Made by a program: the position numbers and the translations under genes. From JASFUX01 sp050050115 (GTDB lineage: Bacteria; Pseudomonadota; Alphaproteobacteria; Caulobacterales; Maricaulaceae): a DNA stretch of 13,190 bases. This document shows, piece by piece, positions 1 to 6,921 of the stretch. The stretch is from NCBI GenBank assembly GCA_050050115.1, contig JASFUX010000077.1, positions 1 through 13,190 on the forward strand. The letters are read 5' to 3'. Below the pieces are notes generated by a model. That model did no database searches and was not told where the DNA came from. It worked only from the letters and a program-made list of their open reading frames with translations. Within the stretch, counting starts at the first letter, position 1. Every line of letters starts with the position of its first letter.

Positions 1-342
1 GTAGATCCGGCCCCACAGCTCGGTGGGATAGTTCGCGCCGTAAAGCGCGCCGTCGGGCGCGAGGTAAGGCGCCAGCACATAGGTGTACCAGCCCGGTCCG
101 TTGTTTCCGGGCAGCGTCTCGACCACCATCGCATCAGGCGCGATGTCGAAGAAGGCGAGCGTCTCGTCCGGGTGGCGATACCGGTCGCGCGCCGCTTGCT
201 CTTCGGGTCGCGCGGCGAGAATCGCTTCGAGCTTGGCGGCGTCGACGGCGGGCCCGCCGCCGCCCAAGCCGTCCATCATGTTCGCGCAAGCCGCAGTCAG
301 GGCGAGCGCGCCAAGCGCCGCGCCGTGCATCAAGAGTCGCAT
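1..342 (-). CDS. Probable methyltransferase-like lipoprotein (COG4798 type), 3' part outside window
   Basis: Only the first 114 residues are visible; the gene runs off the left edge. The ATG at 342 is chosen because a GAGGGA ribosome-binding sequence lies about six bases upstream; an in-frame ATG at 330 is the alternative. Residues 1-18 form a short hydrophobic signal sequence ending in LTAAC, with Cys19 a candidate lipidation site. The -3 position is Thr rather than Leu, so the lipobox is weak. A Gly-rich linker follows. The segment with RHPDETLAFF, a hydrophobic strand ending VVETLPGNNGPGWY and then YLAPDGALYGANYP resembles the start of the SAM-binding fold in the predicted extracytoplasmic methyltransferases of COG4798. 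Substrate and actual methyltransferase activity are unknown, and the catalytic half of the fold is not in the window. It is divergent from rnhA across a 196-base gap. Confidence 0.75.
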   Translation of the reverse strand, partial: MRLLMHGAALGALALTAACANMMDGLGGGGPAVDAAKLEAILAARPEEQAARDRYRHPDETLAFFDIAPDAMVVETLPGNNGPGWYTYVLAPYLAPDGALYGANYPTELWGRIY

Positions 343-502
343 TGGAATGTCCCTCGGGTCTGGATCGGCCGGCGCGATCAGCCTCACCGGCCTGCGTGCG
401 GCTGGTGATATCGCAGCCGCGGCGCGCCCGCACTCACAATCGCGCGACAAAAGCTCCCCCTAACGCCGCTTGTGTTCGACAGGCCGCGCTCGCCTCGAAC
501 GC

Positions 503-530
503 TTGACCGATCGGCCGAGCCGCTTCACAT
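503..530 (+). promoter_or_regulatory. Candidate rnhA promoter, possibly giving a leaderless transcript
   Basis: TTGACC at 503-508 matches five of six bases of the -35 hexamer TTGACA. It is followed after 16 bases by TCACAT at 525-530, a weak -10 match. Transcription starting the usual 6-8 bases after this element would begin at about 537-539, which is the A of the rnhA ATG. No Shine-Dalgarno sequence is visible in front of that ATG, which agrees with a leaderless message. The -10 match is poor, so this stays a candidate. Confidence 0.3.
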
Positions 531-538
531 CGCCCGCC

Positions 539-979
539 ATGGCCAAGCCTCACGTCACCATCCACACCGACGGCGCCTGCTCGGGGAACCCCGGACCGGG
601 CGGCTGGGGGGCGCTCCTGGAATGGAACGGCCAGGAAAAAACGATCTGCGGCGGCGAAACCGGGACGACCAACAACCGCATGGAGCTGACCGCCGCGATC
701 GAGGCGCTCGAAGCGCTCAAAGGCCCGACGCGAGTGACGCTCGTCACCGACAGCGTCTACGTCCGCGACGGGATCACCAAGTGGCTCAATAACTGGAAGA
801 AAAACGGCTGGCGCACGGCGGCGAAGAAGCCGGTGAAGAACGACGATTTGTGGCGGCGGCTCGACGAAGCCGCCGCGCGCCACGAGATCGAATGGCGCTG
901 GACGAAAGGTCACAGCGGCGATCCTGGGAACGAGCGGGCCGACGCGCTCGCGAACGAAGGCATGGCCCGTGTAAGATAG
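539..979 (+). CDS. rnhA: Ribonuclease HI
   Basis: This encodes a 146-residue ribonuclease HI, the cytoplasmic enzyme that cuts the RNA strand of RNA-DNA hybrids such as R-loops and primer remnants. All four carboxylates of the metal site are present: Asp11 (HTDGACSGNPGPGGWG), Glu49 (NNRMEL), Asp71 (VTDSVY) and Asp135 (ERADALA). The mobile catalytic histidine is His125 in the TKGHSG motif. The basic segment around residues 84-104 (WLNNWKKNGW through KKPVKNDD) matches the substrate-binding handle of the E. coli enzyme. Length is close to the usual 150-155. The start at 539 is preferred because family members begin just before this first strand; an upstream in-frame ATG at 470 would add 23 residues unlike the family. 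A YihY-family gene follows 59 bases downstream and may be co-transcribed. Confidence 0.96.
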   Translation: MAKPHVTIHTDGACSGNPGPGGWGALLEWNGQEKTICGGETGTTNNRMELTAAIEALEALKGPTRVTLVTDSVYVRDGITKWLNNWKKNGWRTAAKKPVKNDDLWRRLDEAAARHEIEWRWTKGHSGDPGNERADALANEGMARVR

Positions 980-1038
980 CCGCGCTGTCGGGGGGCGGCG
1001 CGGCCGACCGCGCGCCCCGACCTGCTGCGAGGGACGAT

Positions 1039-2424
1039 ATGGCCAAGGCGGAGCGCGCCCAGCGCGAGAACGCGCGGACCAAGGGCGGATTGGGGCTGAT
1101 CTCCGGCGTACGCGCGGCGGCGCGCTATTTCGCGGGCGCGGTCCGTCACGGCTCGGTCGAGATCCGCAAAGACAAAGCGCCCCAGGTCGCCGCGGCGCTG
1201 ACCTATCACACGCTGTTCTCGCTCCTGCCGACGCTGGCGCTGATCCTCGTCGTGCTGCGCACCTTCGTCGGGCCGGCCGAGCAGGAGGCGTTCAAGGACT
1301 TCGTCGTCGACTCCGCGCTCGACTGGCTGGTCGTCGCCGGGCCCGAAGCGAACGGCGGGCCGAACGAGATTCTCGGCGAGCCCGCGGCGAGCGCATCCGA
1401 GTTCGACGCGACCATCGCGCGGATCGACGAGTCGGTCTCGGGGATCATCGACCGCCTGGCGAACATCAACTTCCAGGGCATCGGCGTCATCGGCGTCTTC
1501 GTGTTTCTCTACGCCTCGACGGGCCTGCTCGCGACGATCGAGCAGAGCTTCAACCAGATTTACGGCGCGCCCCAGTCGAGGCCCTGGCACGTGCGGTTGC
1601 CGCTCTACTATACGACGCTGACGCTTGCGCCTTTGATGATCATCGCCGGCCAGTTGTTTCAGTCGCGCGTCGTCGGCGGCCTCGTCGACAGTCCGTTCAC
1701 GGCCTGGCTCGGCCCGCCGATGGCGGTCGCGCTGCCGACGCTGACGACGTGGATCGTCTTTTATCTGATGTACGTGCTGATCCCGAACACCAAGGTGAAC
1801 CTGCGCTCGGCCGCCATCGGCTCGCTGATCGCGGCGTTCGGGTGGGTCGCCCTGCTCGAATTGTTCTCCTTCTACGTGGACATCTACGCCGGCAAGTCGC
1901 TTTACGGCGCCCTGGCGCTTCTGCCGCTGGGTCTGATGTGGATGTGGCTCAACTGGCTGATCGTGCTGTTCGGTCTCGAGGTCTCCTACGTCCTTCACAC
2001 CGTGCCGCGTGAACACACCTACGGCCCCGGCAAACGCACGCTCGACGCGTTCGAGCTGTGCGATCCGCGCTGGCTGGTCACGATCTTGGCCTCCGTCGCC
2101 GAACACTTCGAGGCCGGCAGAAGCGCCGCGATCGAGGACATCGCCCACCGCATGCGCGTGCCCGAGCCCACGGTGCGCATCCTCACCGAGCACCTCGCCG
2201 ATAACGGCTTTCTGCACCGCGTCAGCTCGGGCGACGCGGACGAACCCGACACCTACGCCCTCGCCCGTCCGCCGTCCGAGATCCGGATCAACGAGCTTTA
2301 TGCGCTCTGGTCCTCCGTCGTCGACGCCGGCGACCACGACATTCCCGGCCGCGACGTCATCGCGCGGATGGAAGCCGCACGCAGCGAAGCCTTCGCGTCT
2401 TTGTCGCTCGGCAAGACGGGCTAG
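1039..2424 (+). CDS. YihY/BrkB-family (UPF0761) inner-membrane protein with C-terminal winged-helix-like domain
   Basis: A 461-residue membrane protein of the YihY/BrkB family, once misnamed RNase BN. The family's function is not settled. The ATG at 1039 follows a GAGGGA ribosome-binding site by five bases; the open frame extends back to 850, but that part overlaps rnhA in another frame. Hydrophobic segments lie near residues 50-75, 146-168, 188-208, 226-248, 255-280 and 288-318. Family motifs are the AAALTYHTLFSLLPTLAL first helix, VLIPNTKVNLRSAAIGSLIAA, and YGALALLPLGLMWMWLNWL before FGLEVSY. A long loop at about residues 80-145 separates the first two membrane segments and contains amphipathic stretches. 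Residues about 335-425 are soluble and look like a winged helix (IEDIAHRMRVPEPTVRILTE as a helix-turn-helix), an extension that the roughly 290-residue E. coli YihY lacks. It follows rnhA closely and is convergent with mltF. Confidence 0.92.
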   Translation: MAKAERAQRENARTKGGLGLISGVRAAARYFAGAVRHGSVEIRKDKAPQVAAALTYHTLFSLLPTLALILVVLRTFVGPAEQEAFKDFVVDSALDWLVVAGPEANGGPNEILGEPAASASEFDATIARIDESVSGIIDRLANINFQGIGVIGVFVFLYASTGLLATIEQSFNQIYGAPQSRPWHVRLPLYYTTLTLAPLMIIAGQLFQSRVVGGLVDSPFTAWLGPPMAVALPTLTTWIVFYLMYVLIPNTKVNLRSAAIGSLIAAFGWVALLELFSFYVDIYAGKSLYGALALLPLGLMWMWLNWLIVLFGLEVSYVLHTVPREHTYGPGKRTLDAFELCDPRWLVTILASVAEHFEAGRSAAIEDIAHRMRVPEPTVRILTEHLADNGFLHRVSSGDADEPDTYALARPPSEIRINELYALWSSVVDAGDHDIPGRDVIARMEAARSEAFASLSLGKTG

Positions 2425-2589
2425 CGCCCGTTTCCGCAAGCTGCGCGCAGTATACGGCCGGTCGGCGAGACCGCGGATAGACCGAAGTTGTCCTCGTCAA
2501 GCAGGTCTGGCTTATCCCGCTCGCGCGCATGCTCGCGCTGCTCGATTGAATGCTTGTCCGCGCCGAGATGCTCGCGGCCTGGAGCGCCG

Positions 2590-4059
2590 TTACTCGCCCT
2601 CGCCGGCGGAAGACTGCGCCTCGGCCGCCTCGGCTTCGGCGAACTGCGGGGCGTCGTCGAAGCGCTTCTCCAGCATGTCGGCGAAGTCGCGGATGCGGCG
2701 CACGTAGTCGCGCGCCTGCTCGCCTTGGCCGCGGCCGTAGCGGAGGTCTTCGTAGTAGGCCGGATCTTCGAGCAGCGGCAGCACCTCGCGAACGTCCGAC
2801 CACAGATTGGGGTTTTTACCGAGCCGCGCGGTCAGCGCCCGCGCGTCCATGATATGGCCCCAGCCGGCGTTGTAGGAGGCCGCGGCGAACCACCAGCGGT
2901 CCTCGCCCTCGATCGTCTCGGGCAGGCGGTCGCGCAGCTGGGTGAGGTAGAGCGCGCCGCCGCGGGTCGACTGCTGGGCGTCGATGCGATTGCTCACGCC
3001 CATCGCCCGGGCGGTCGGCAGGGTCAGCATCATCATGCCGCGCACGCCGGTGGGGCTGCGCGCGGCCGGGTCCCAGTGGCTTTCCTGGTAGGCGACGGCG
3101 GCGAGCAGCGTCCACGGCATCTCGACCCGCGCCGCCTCGGTCTCGAACAGCTCGCGGTAGGTCGGCAGGCTGCGCTCCATCGCCCGGCGGAAGGCGGCCG
3201 CGTGCGTGCCGGCGATCGCCTCGGGCTCGAAGCCGAAGTAGCGCTCGTTGACGCGGGCGACGAAGTCGCGCGTCGGCGCCTCGGCGAACCAGGCGCGCAC
3301 GTCGCTTTCTAGCGAAGCCGCCGTCCAGGCCCGGCCCGGCCCGATCACCCAGGCGACCTCGCGCTGATCAGGCAGCACCAGCGCCGGGTCGAGCCCGTGA
3401 TAGTAGCGATGCGCCAGATCGAGCTGGTGATGATCGGCGATGGTGCAGGCTTCTTCGCCCGCCGACACCGCGCCGAGCAATTGATCCACCGAAGCGCCCG
3501 GAACCTCGCGCCATGACACCGCGTAGCCTTGCGCCTCGAGCGCGCGCAGGGTGCGCGCGTAGGACGCCTCTTCGGCGACAGCGATCTCGACCGCGCCGAG
3601 GTCGTCGAGGTTGCTCGGCCCGGATCCGCCGACGCGACAGACGACCACCTCGTTGACCGACATGTAGCCGGGCGCATAGCGGCGCTCGACCAATTGCTCT
3701 TCGACGATGGTCAGCCCGGCTGCGGCGATGTCCGCCTCGCCCCGGTCGACCGCGTCGAGCACGCCGGCGATCGAGTCCGCGACGACCATCTCGACCTCCG
3801 CGCCAAGCGTCGCGGCGTAGGCGACGGCCAGGTCGTACTCAGGGCCGGCCGGGCCCTCGCGGCCCATGTAGTAGGTGGTCGGGGATTGCAGGCTGGCGAC
3901 GCGCAGCACGCCGCGCTCCTTGACCTGGCCCATCAGCGTCGCCGAGCCGACCCCGCCGAAGCTCGGGGTGAGCAGGAACGCCGGCAGCGCCAGCGCGAGC
4001 ACGAGAGCGCGCACGCGGCGGTAGGCGAAGCTGAACCACCTGAAGACAGAACGTAGCAT
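2590..4059 (-). CDS. mltF: Membrane-bound lytic murein transglycosylase F type (solute-binding domain plus SLT domain)
   Basis: A 489-residue exported lytic transglycosylase, which cleaves the MurNAc-GlcNAc bond of peptidoglycan to give 1,6-anhydro-muropeptides. Residues 1-40 are a basic N-terminus and a hydrophobic stretch (VLALALPAFLL) acting as signal peptide or anchor; there is no lipobox cysteine. Residues about 43-272 form a family-3 solute-binding domain (RGVLRVASLQSPTTYY, GPEYDLAVAYAATLG, GEADIAAAGLTI), which in MltF regulates the enzyme on binding muropeptides. Residues about 308-460 are the SLT domain: catalytic Glu326 in AYQESHW, then SPTGVRGMMMLT and AAASYNAGWGHIMDA. Size and domain order match E. 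coli MltF (about 518 residues). The start is an ATG with only a weak GGA in front. The gene is divergent from pepN with a 165-base shared upstream region. The C-terminal tail is Ala/Glu-rich and probably disordered. Confidence 0.93.
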   Translation of the reverse strand: MLRSVFRWFSFAYRRVRALVLALALPAFLLTPSFGGVGSATLMGQVKERGVLRVASLQSPTTYYMGREGPAGPEYDLAVAYAATLGAEVEMVVADSIAGVLDAVDRGEADIAAAGLTIVEEQLVERRYAPGYMSVNEVVVCRVGGSGPSNLDDLGAVEIAVAEEASYARTLRALEAQGYAVSWREVPGASVDQLLGAVSAGEEACTIADHHQLDLAHRYYHGLDPALVLPDQREVAWVIGPGRAWTAASLESDVRAWFAEAPTRDFVARVNERYFGFEPEAIAGTHAAAFRRAMERSLPTYRELFETEAARVEMPWTLLAAVAYQESHWDPAARSPTGVRGMMMLTLPTARAMGVSNRIDAQQSTRGGALYLTQLRDRLPETIEGEDRWWFAAASYNAGWGHIMDARALTARLGKNPNLWSDVREVLPLLEDPAYYEDLRYGRGQGEQARDYVRRIRDFADMLEKRFDDAPQFAEAEAAEAQSSAGEGE

Positions 4060-4107
4060 TGGTCCAAATGCGAGTTGCTGCTCGGCGAGAGTATCGCGCG
4101 CACGGCG

Positions 4108-4123
4108 TTAAGGCTCGCATAAT
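4108..4123. promoter_or_regulatory. CtrA-like box in the mltF/pepN divergent region (weak)
   Basis: TTAA at 4108-4111 is followed after seven bases by ATAA at 4119-4122, one mismatch from the CtrA recognition sequence TTAA-N7-TTAA. CATAAT at 4118-4123, one base from the -10 consensus, overlaps its right half on the plus strand, but I find no -35 hexamer at the right distance for pepN. The site lies 49 bases before the mltF start and 102 before the pepN start. Intergenic AT-richness alone could produce it. Confidence 0.25.
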
Positions 4124-4224
4124 TGGCGCCCAAATGGCGGTTTTGCGGCTTGATCGGGCGCGGCGAAAGGTCCACCTGTGGCCCTCCTTCCAAGCCAGCC
4201 GCCATATCAGCCGATGGACGCCCC

Positions 4225-6864
4225 ATGCGCACCGAGACCCCGCAGCCCGTACGCCTTAAGGACTACCAGGCCCCGGATTTCCTGATTGACGAGACGCGCC
4301 TCGACTTCTGCCTCGATCCCGAGCGCTCGCGGGTGCGCTCGAAAATCAAGGTGCGGCGAAACGGCGCTCACGACGCGCCCCTGAAGCTCGACGGCGAGGC
4401 GATCGGGTTCATCTCCGCGGCGATCGACGGCAGGACGCTGGCCGCGGCGGACTACGAGGTCGGCGAGACTTCACTGACGATCCCGAACGTCCCTGACGCC
4501 TTCACGCTGGAAATCGAGAACGAGTTCTCGCCCAAGACCAACACGGCGCTGTCGGGCATCTACATCTCGGGCGAGCGGTTCTTCAGCCAGTGCGAGGCCG
4601 AGGGCTTCCGGCGGATCACCTACTTCCTCGACCGGCCCGACGTGCTTTCAACGTTCTCTGTCCGCATCGAGGCGAGCACGGACTATCCGACGCTCCTGTC
4701 GAACGGCAACATGACCGGCTCGGGCCAGCTCGAAGGCGGGCGGCATTGGGTCGAATGGAACGATCCCTTCCCCAAGCCCTGCTATCTCTTCGCCCTGGTC
4801 GGCGGAACTTTCGACTGCCTCGAAGGCGACTTCACCACCGTCTCGGGACGGAACATTCCCTTAAGGCTCTACGTCGACAAGGGCGACGCGCCACGCGCGG
4901 CCTACGCGCTCGACGCGCTCAAGCGCTCGATGGCCTGGGACGAGAAGGCGTTTGGACGGGAATACGACCTCGACCTGTTCATGATCGTCGCCGTGCGCGA
5001 CTTCAATTTCGGCGCAATGGAGAACAAGGGGCTGAACATCTTCAACTCGGCCCTCTTGCTCGCCGATCCGCAGACCGCGACCGACTTCGACTATGAAGCG
5101 ATCGAGAGCGTCGTCGCGCACGAGTACTTCCACAACTGGACCGGCAACCGGATCACCTGTCGGGACTGGTTCCAGCTGTGCCTCAAGGAAGGCCTGACGG
5201 TCTTCCGCGACCAGGAGTTCTCCGCGCACGAACGCGGCGCCGGCCTCGCGCGGATCAAGGACGTCCGCCAACTGCGCATGCGGCAGTTCCCCGAGGACGC
5301 CGGCCCCCTCGCCCACCCGGTCCGGCCCGCCAGCTACATGAAGATCGACAACTTCTACACGGCGACGGTCTACGAGAAGGGCGCTGAGATCATCCGGATG
5401 CTACGCGAAATGATCGGCGAGGACGACTTCCGCGTCGGCATGGACCGCTACTTCGACACGCTCGACGGCACAGCGGCGACGGTCGAGCAGTTCGTCGACT
5501 GCTTCGCCCAGGCCACCGGCCGCGACCTGTCGCGCTGGATGGACTGGTACAATCAGGCAGGCACGCCCCACATTCGAGCCAAGACCGAATACGATGCGGC
5601 GTCGAAAACCGCCACGGTGACCATCGCACAGACGACCCCGCCGACGCCGGGCCAGGACGAGAAGGTCCCCCTCACCATCCCCGTGCGCCTTGGCCTGATC
5701 GACCCGGACGGCGCGGCCGTTCCGTTGCGGCTCGAAGGCGAAAACGTCGCCGATGCGCCGCTCGAGCGCACGGTGGTGCTGACCGAGGCCGAGGAGAACT
5801 TCCGCTTCATCGACGTGCCAGCGCCGCCAGTCGCTTCGCTGTTCCGCAACTTCTCCGCCCCGATCGTGCTCGACACGCCGCCCGACGCGGTTGCGCTCGC
5901 GCATATCGCCAAGACGGACGCGGACACGTTCAATCGCTGGGAAGCCGGGCAGACCACGCTGCGCACCGCGCTCGTCGCGGCGGCGAAGGGCGGCGCAGCC
6001 GAGCTAAGTGAGGCGGTGATCGACGTGCTGCGCGCCGCGCTCGTCGATGAAACGATCGATCCGGGACTCGCCGCCCAGATGCTGGCGGTGCCCGACGAGG
6101 TCGAACTGGCGCAGCACCTCTTGCCGTTCGATCCGGACGCCGCGCGCACGGCGCGCCGGATGGTGCGCAAGGCCGCCGCGACCGCGCTCAAAAGCGAACT
6201 CGAAGCGACCTACGCGCGGATGGCGCCAGAGGCCGATTACTCGCCTAACGGCCCGACGGCGAACCGTCGGGCGCTGCGCAACGCCTGCCTCGGCCTGCTC
6301 GCCGAGCTCGGCCCTGACGTCGGCGGCGCGATGGCCGACACCCAGCTCGCCGCCGCGAACAACCTCACCGATCGGCTCGCAGCGCTTGCGGCGCTCGATC
6401 TCTCCGGCTCGGACCGATACGACGCGGCCGTGGCCGAACTCTATGAGGTTTGGCGCAAAGACCCGCTCACGCTCGACAAGTGGTTCGCCGCCCAGTCGCG
6501 CACCTCGCGCCCCGATGCGCTGTCCCGGGTCGAGGCCTTGCTCGGCCATCCCGACTACGACGGACGCACCCCCAACCGGGTGCGCGCGGTCCTGGGCGTG
6601 TTCGCGGTGATGAACCCCGTCGCCTTCCACGACGTGGCTGGAGAGGGCCACAAGCTGTTCGCCGATCAAGTGGAGAACGTCGACAAGCTCAATCCGGCGC
6701 TGGCCGCCCGGCTTTTGGGCGCGCTGGAGATCTGGCCGCGCCTCGAGCCCAAGCGCCGCGCTTCGGCCAAGGCCGTGCTCGAGCGGTTCGTGAACGCCGA
6801 TCAAGTGTCTAAAAATGTAATGGAAATCGCCTCTCGCGCGCTGGCGGCCGAGGTTCCCGATTAA
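4225..6864 (+). CDS. pepN: Aminopeptidase N (M1 family zinc metallopeptidase)
   Basis: An 879-residue cytoplasmic aminopeptidase that removes N-terminal residues from peptides in the last steps of protein turnover. The E. coli-type PepN fold is complete: the substrate-anchoring GAMEN motif at residues 263-267, the zinc motif HEYFHNWTGNR with His299, Glu300 and His303, the third zinc ligand Glu322 in LKEGLTVF, and transition-state Tyr383 in YTATVYEKGAE. Each is two residues later than in the 870-residue E. coli enzyme, so the alignment needs no gaps in the catalytic half. The C-terminal helical domain runs from about residue 545 to the end. The start at 4225 (MRTETPQPVRLKDYQAPDF) matches where family members begin; a weak GGA lies six bases before it. 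The frame is open back to a TTG at 4123, but those residues do not resemble PepN. The stop codon forms part of a CtrA-like box. Confidence 0.97.
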   Translation: MRTETPQPVRLKDYQAPDFLIDETRLDFCLDPERSRVRSKIKVRRNGAHDAPLKLDGEAIGFISAAIDGRTLAAADYEVGETSLTIPNVPDAFTLEIENEFSPKTNTALSGIYISGERFFSQCEAEGFRRITYFLDRPDVLSTFSVRIEASTDYPTLLSNGNMTGSGQLEGGRHWVEWNDPFPKPCYLFALVGGTFDCLEGDFTTVSGRNIPLRLYVDKGDAPRAAYALDALKRSMAWDEKAFGREYDLDLFMIVAVRDFNFGAMENKGLNIFNSALLLADPQTATDFDYEAIESVVAHEYFHNWTGNRITCRDWFQLCLKEGLTVFRDQEFSAHERGAGLARIKDVRQLRMRQFPEDAGPLAHPVRPASYMKIDNFYTATVYEKGAEIIRMLREMIGEDDFRVGMDRYFDTLDGTAATVEQFVDCFAQATGRDLSRWMDWYNQAGTPHIRAKTEYDAASKTATVTIAQTTPPTPGQDEKVPLTIPVRLGLIDPDGAAVPLRLEGENVADAPLERTVVLTEAEENFRFIDVPAPPVASLFRNFSAPIVLDTPPDAVALAHIAKTDADTFNRWEAGQTTLRTALVAAAKGGAAELSEAVIDVLRAALVDETIDPGLAAQMLAVPDEVELAQHLLPFDPDAARTARRMVRKAAATALKSELEATYARMAPEADYSPNGPTANRRALRNACLGLLAELGPDVGGAMADTQLAAANNLTDRLAALAALDLSGSDRYDAAVAELYEVWRKDPLTLDKWFAAQSRTSRPDALSRVEALLGHPDYDGRTPNRVRAVLGVFAVMNPVAFHDVAGEGHKLFADQVENVDKLNPALAARLLGALEIWPRLEPKRRASAKAVLERFVNADQVSKNVMEIASRALAAEVPD

Positions 6865-6876
6865 GTAACCACTAAC
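6861..6876 (+). promoter_or_regulatory. CtrA-box-like element upstream of the EAL gene
   Basis: TTAA at 6861-6864, a seven-base spacer, then CTAAC at 6872-6876: one mismatch from TTAA-N7-TTAAC, the binding site of the master cell-cycle regulator CtrA in Caulobacter and relatives. It overlaps the pepN stop codon and sits 45 bases before the EAL gene start, a normal distance for a site around the -35 region. The flanking sequence is GC-rich coding DNA, so a run of three short AT blocks with the right spacing stands out. Binding is inferred, not shown. Confidence 0.45.
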
Positions 6877-6921
6877 GTCTTTGCCCGACCATGAGGGCTT
6901 GCACCGCTCGCGAGCCGTCTC

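Noticed and set aside
343..538. A small RNA or small protein gene in the gap between the methyltransferase-like gene and rnhA.
   Set aside because: The short frames here are shadows without ribosome-binding sites, and there is no tRNA-like fold or convincing terminator.
850..1038. An upstream extension of the YihY-family gene inside rnhA.
   Set aside because: It would overlap rnhA by 130 bases, encodes Arg-rich low-complexity sequence, and a strong ribosome-binding site precedes the ATG at 1039.
910..2439. A minus-strand open frame of about 510 codons opposite the YihY-family gene.
   Set aside because: Composition is dominated by Arg, Asp, Gln and Val repeats of the antisense type, with no domain or ribosome-binding site; the plus strand has clear family motifs.
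2441..2450. The palindrome CTGCGCGCAG in the gap between the YihY-family gene and mltF as an operator or terminator.
   Set aside because: It is a single short GC-rich palindrome with no loop, T run or second copy, so chance explains it.
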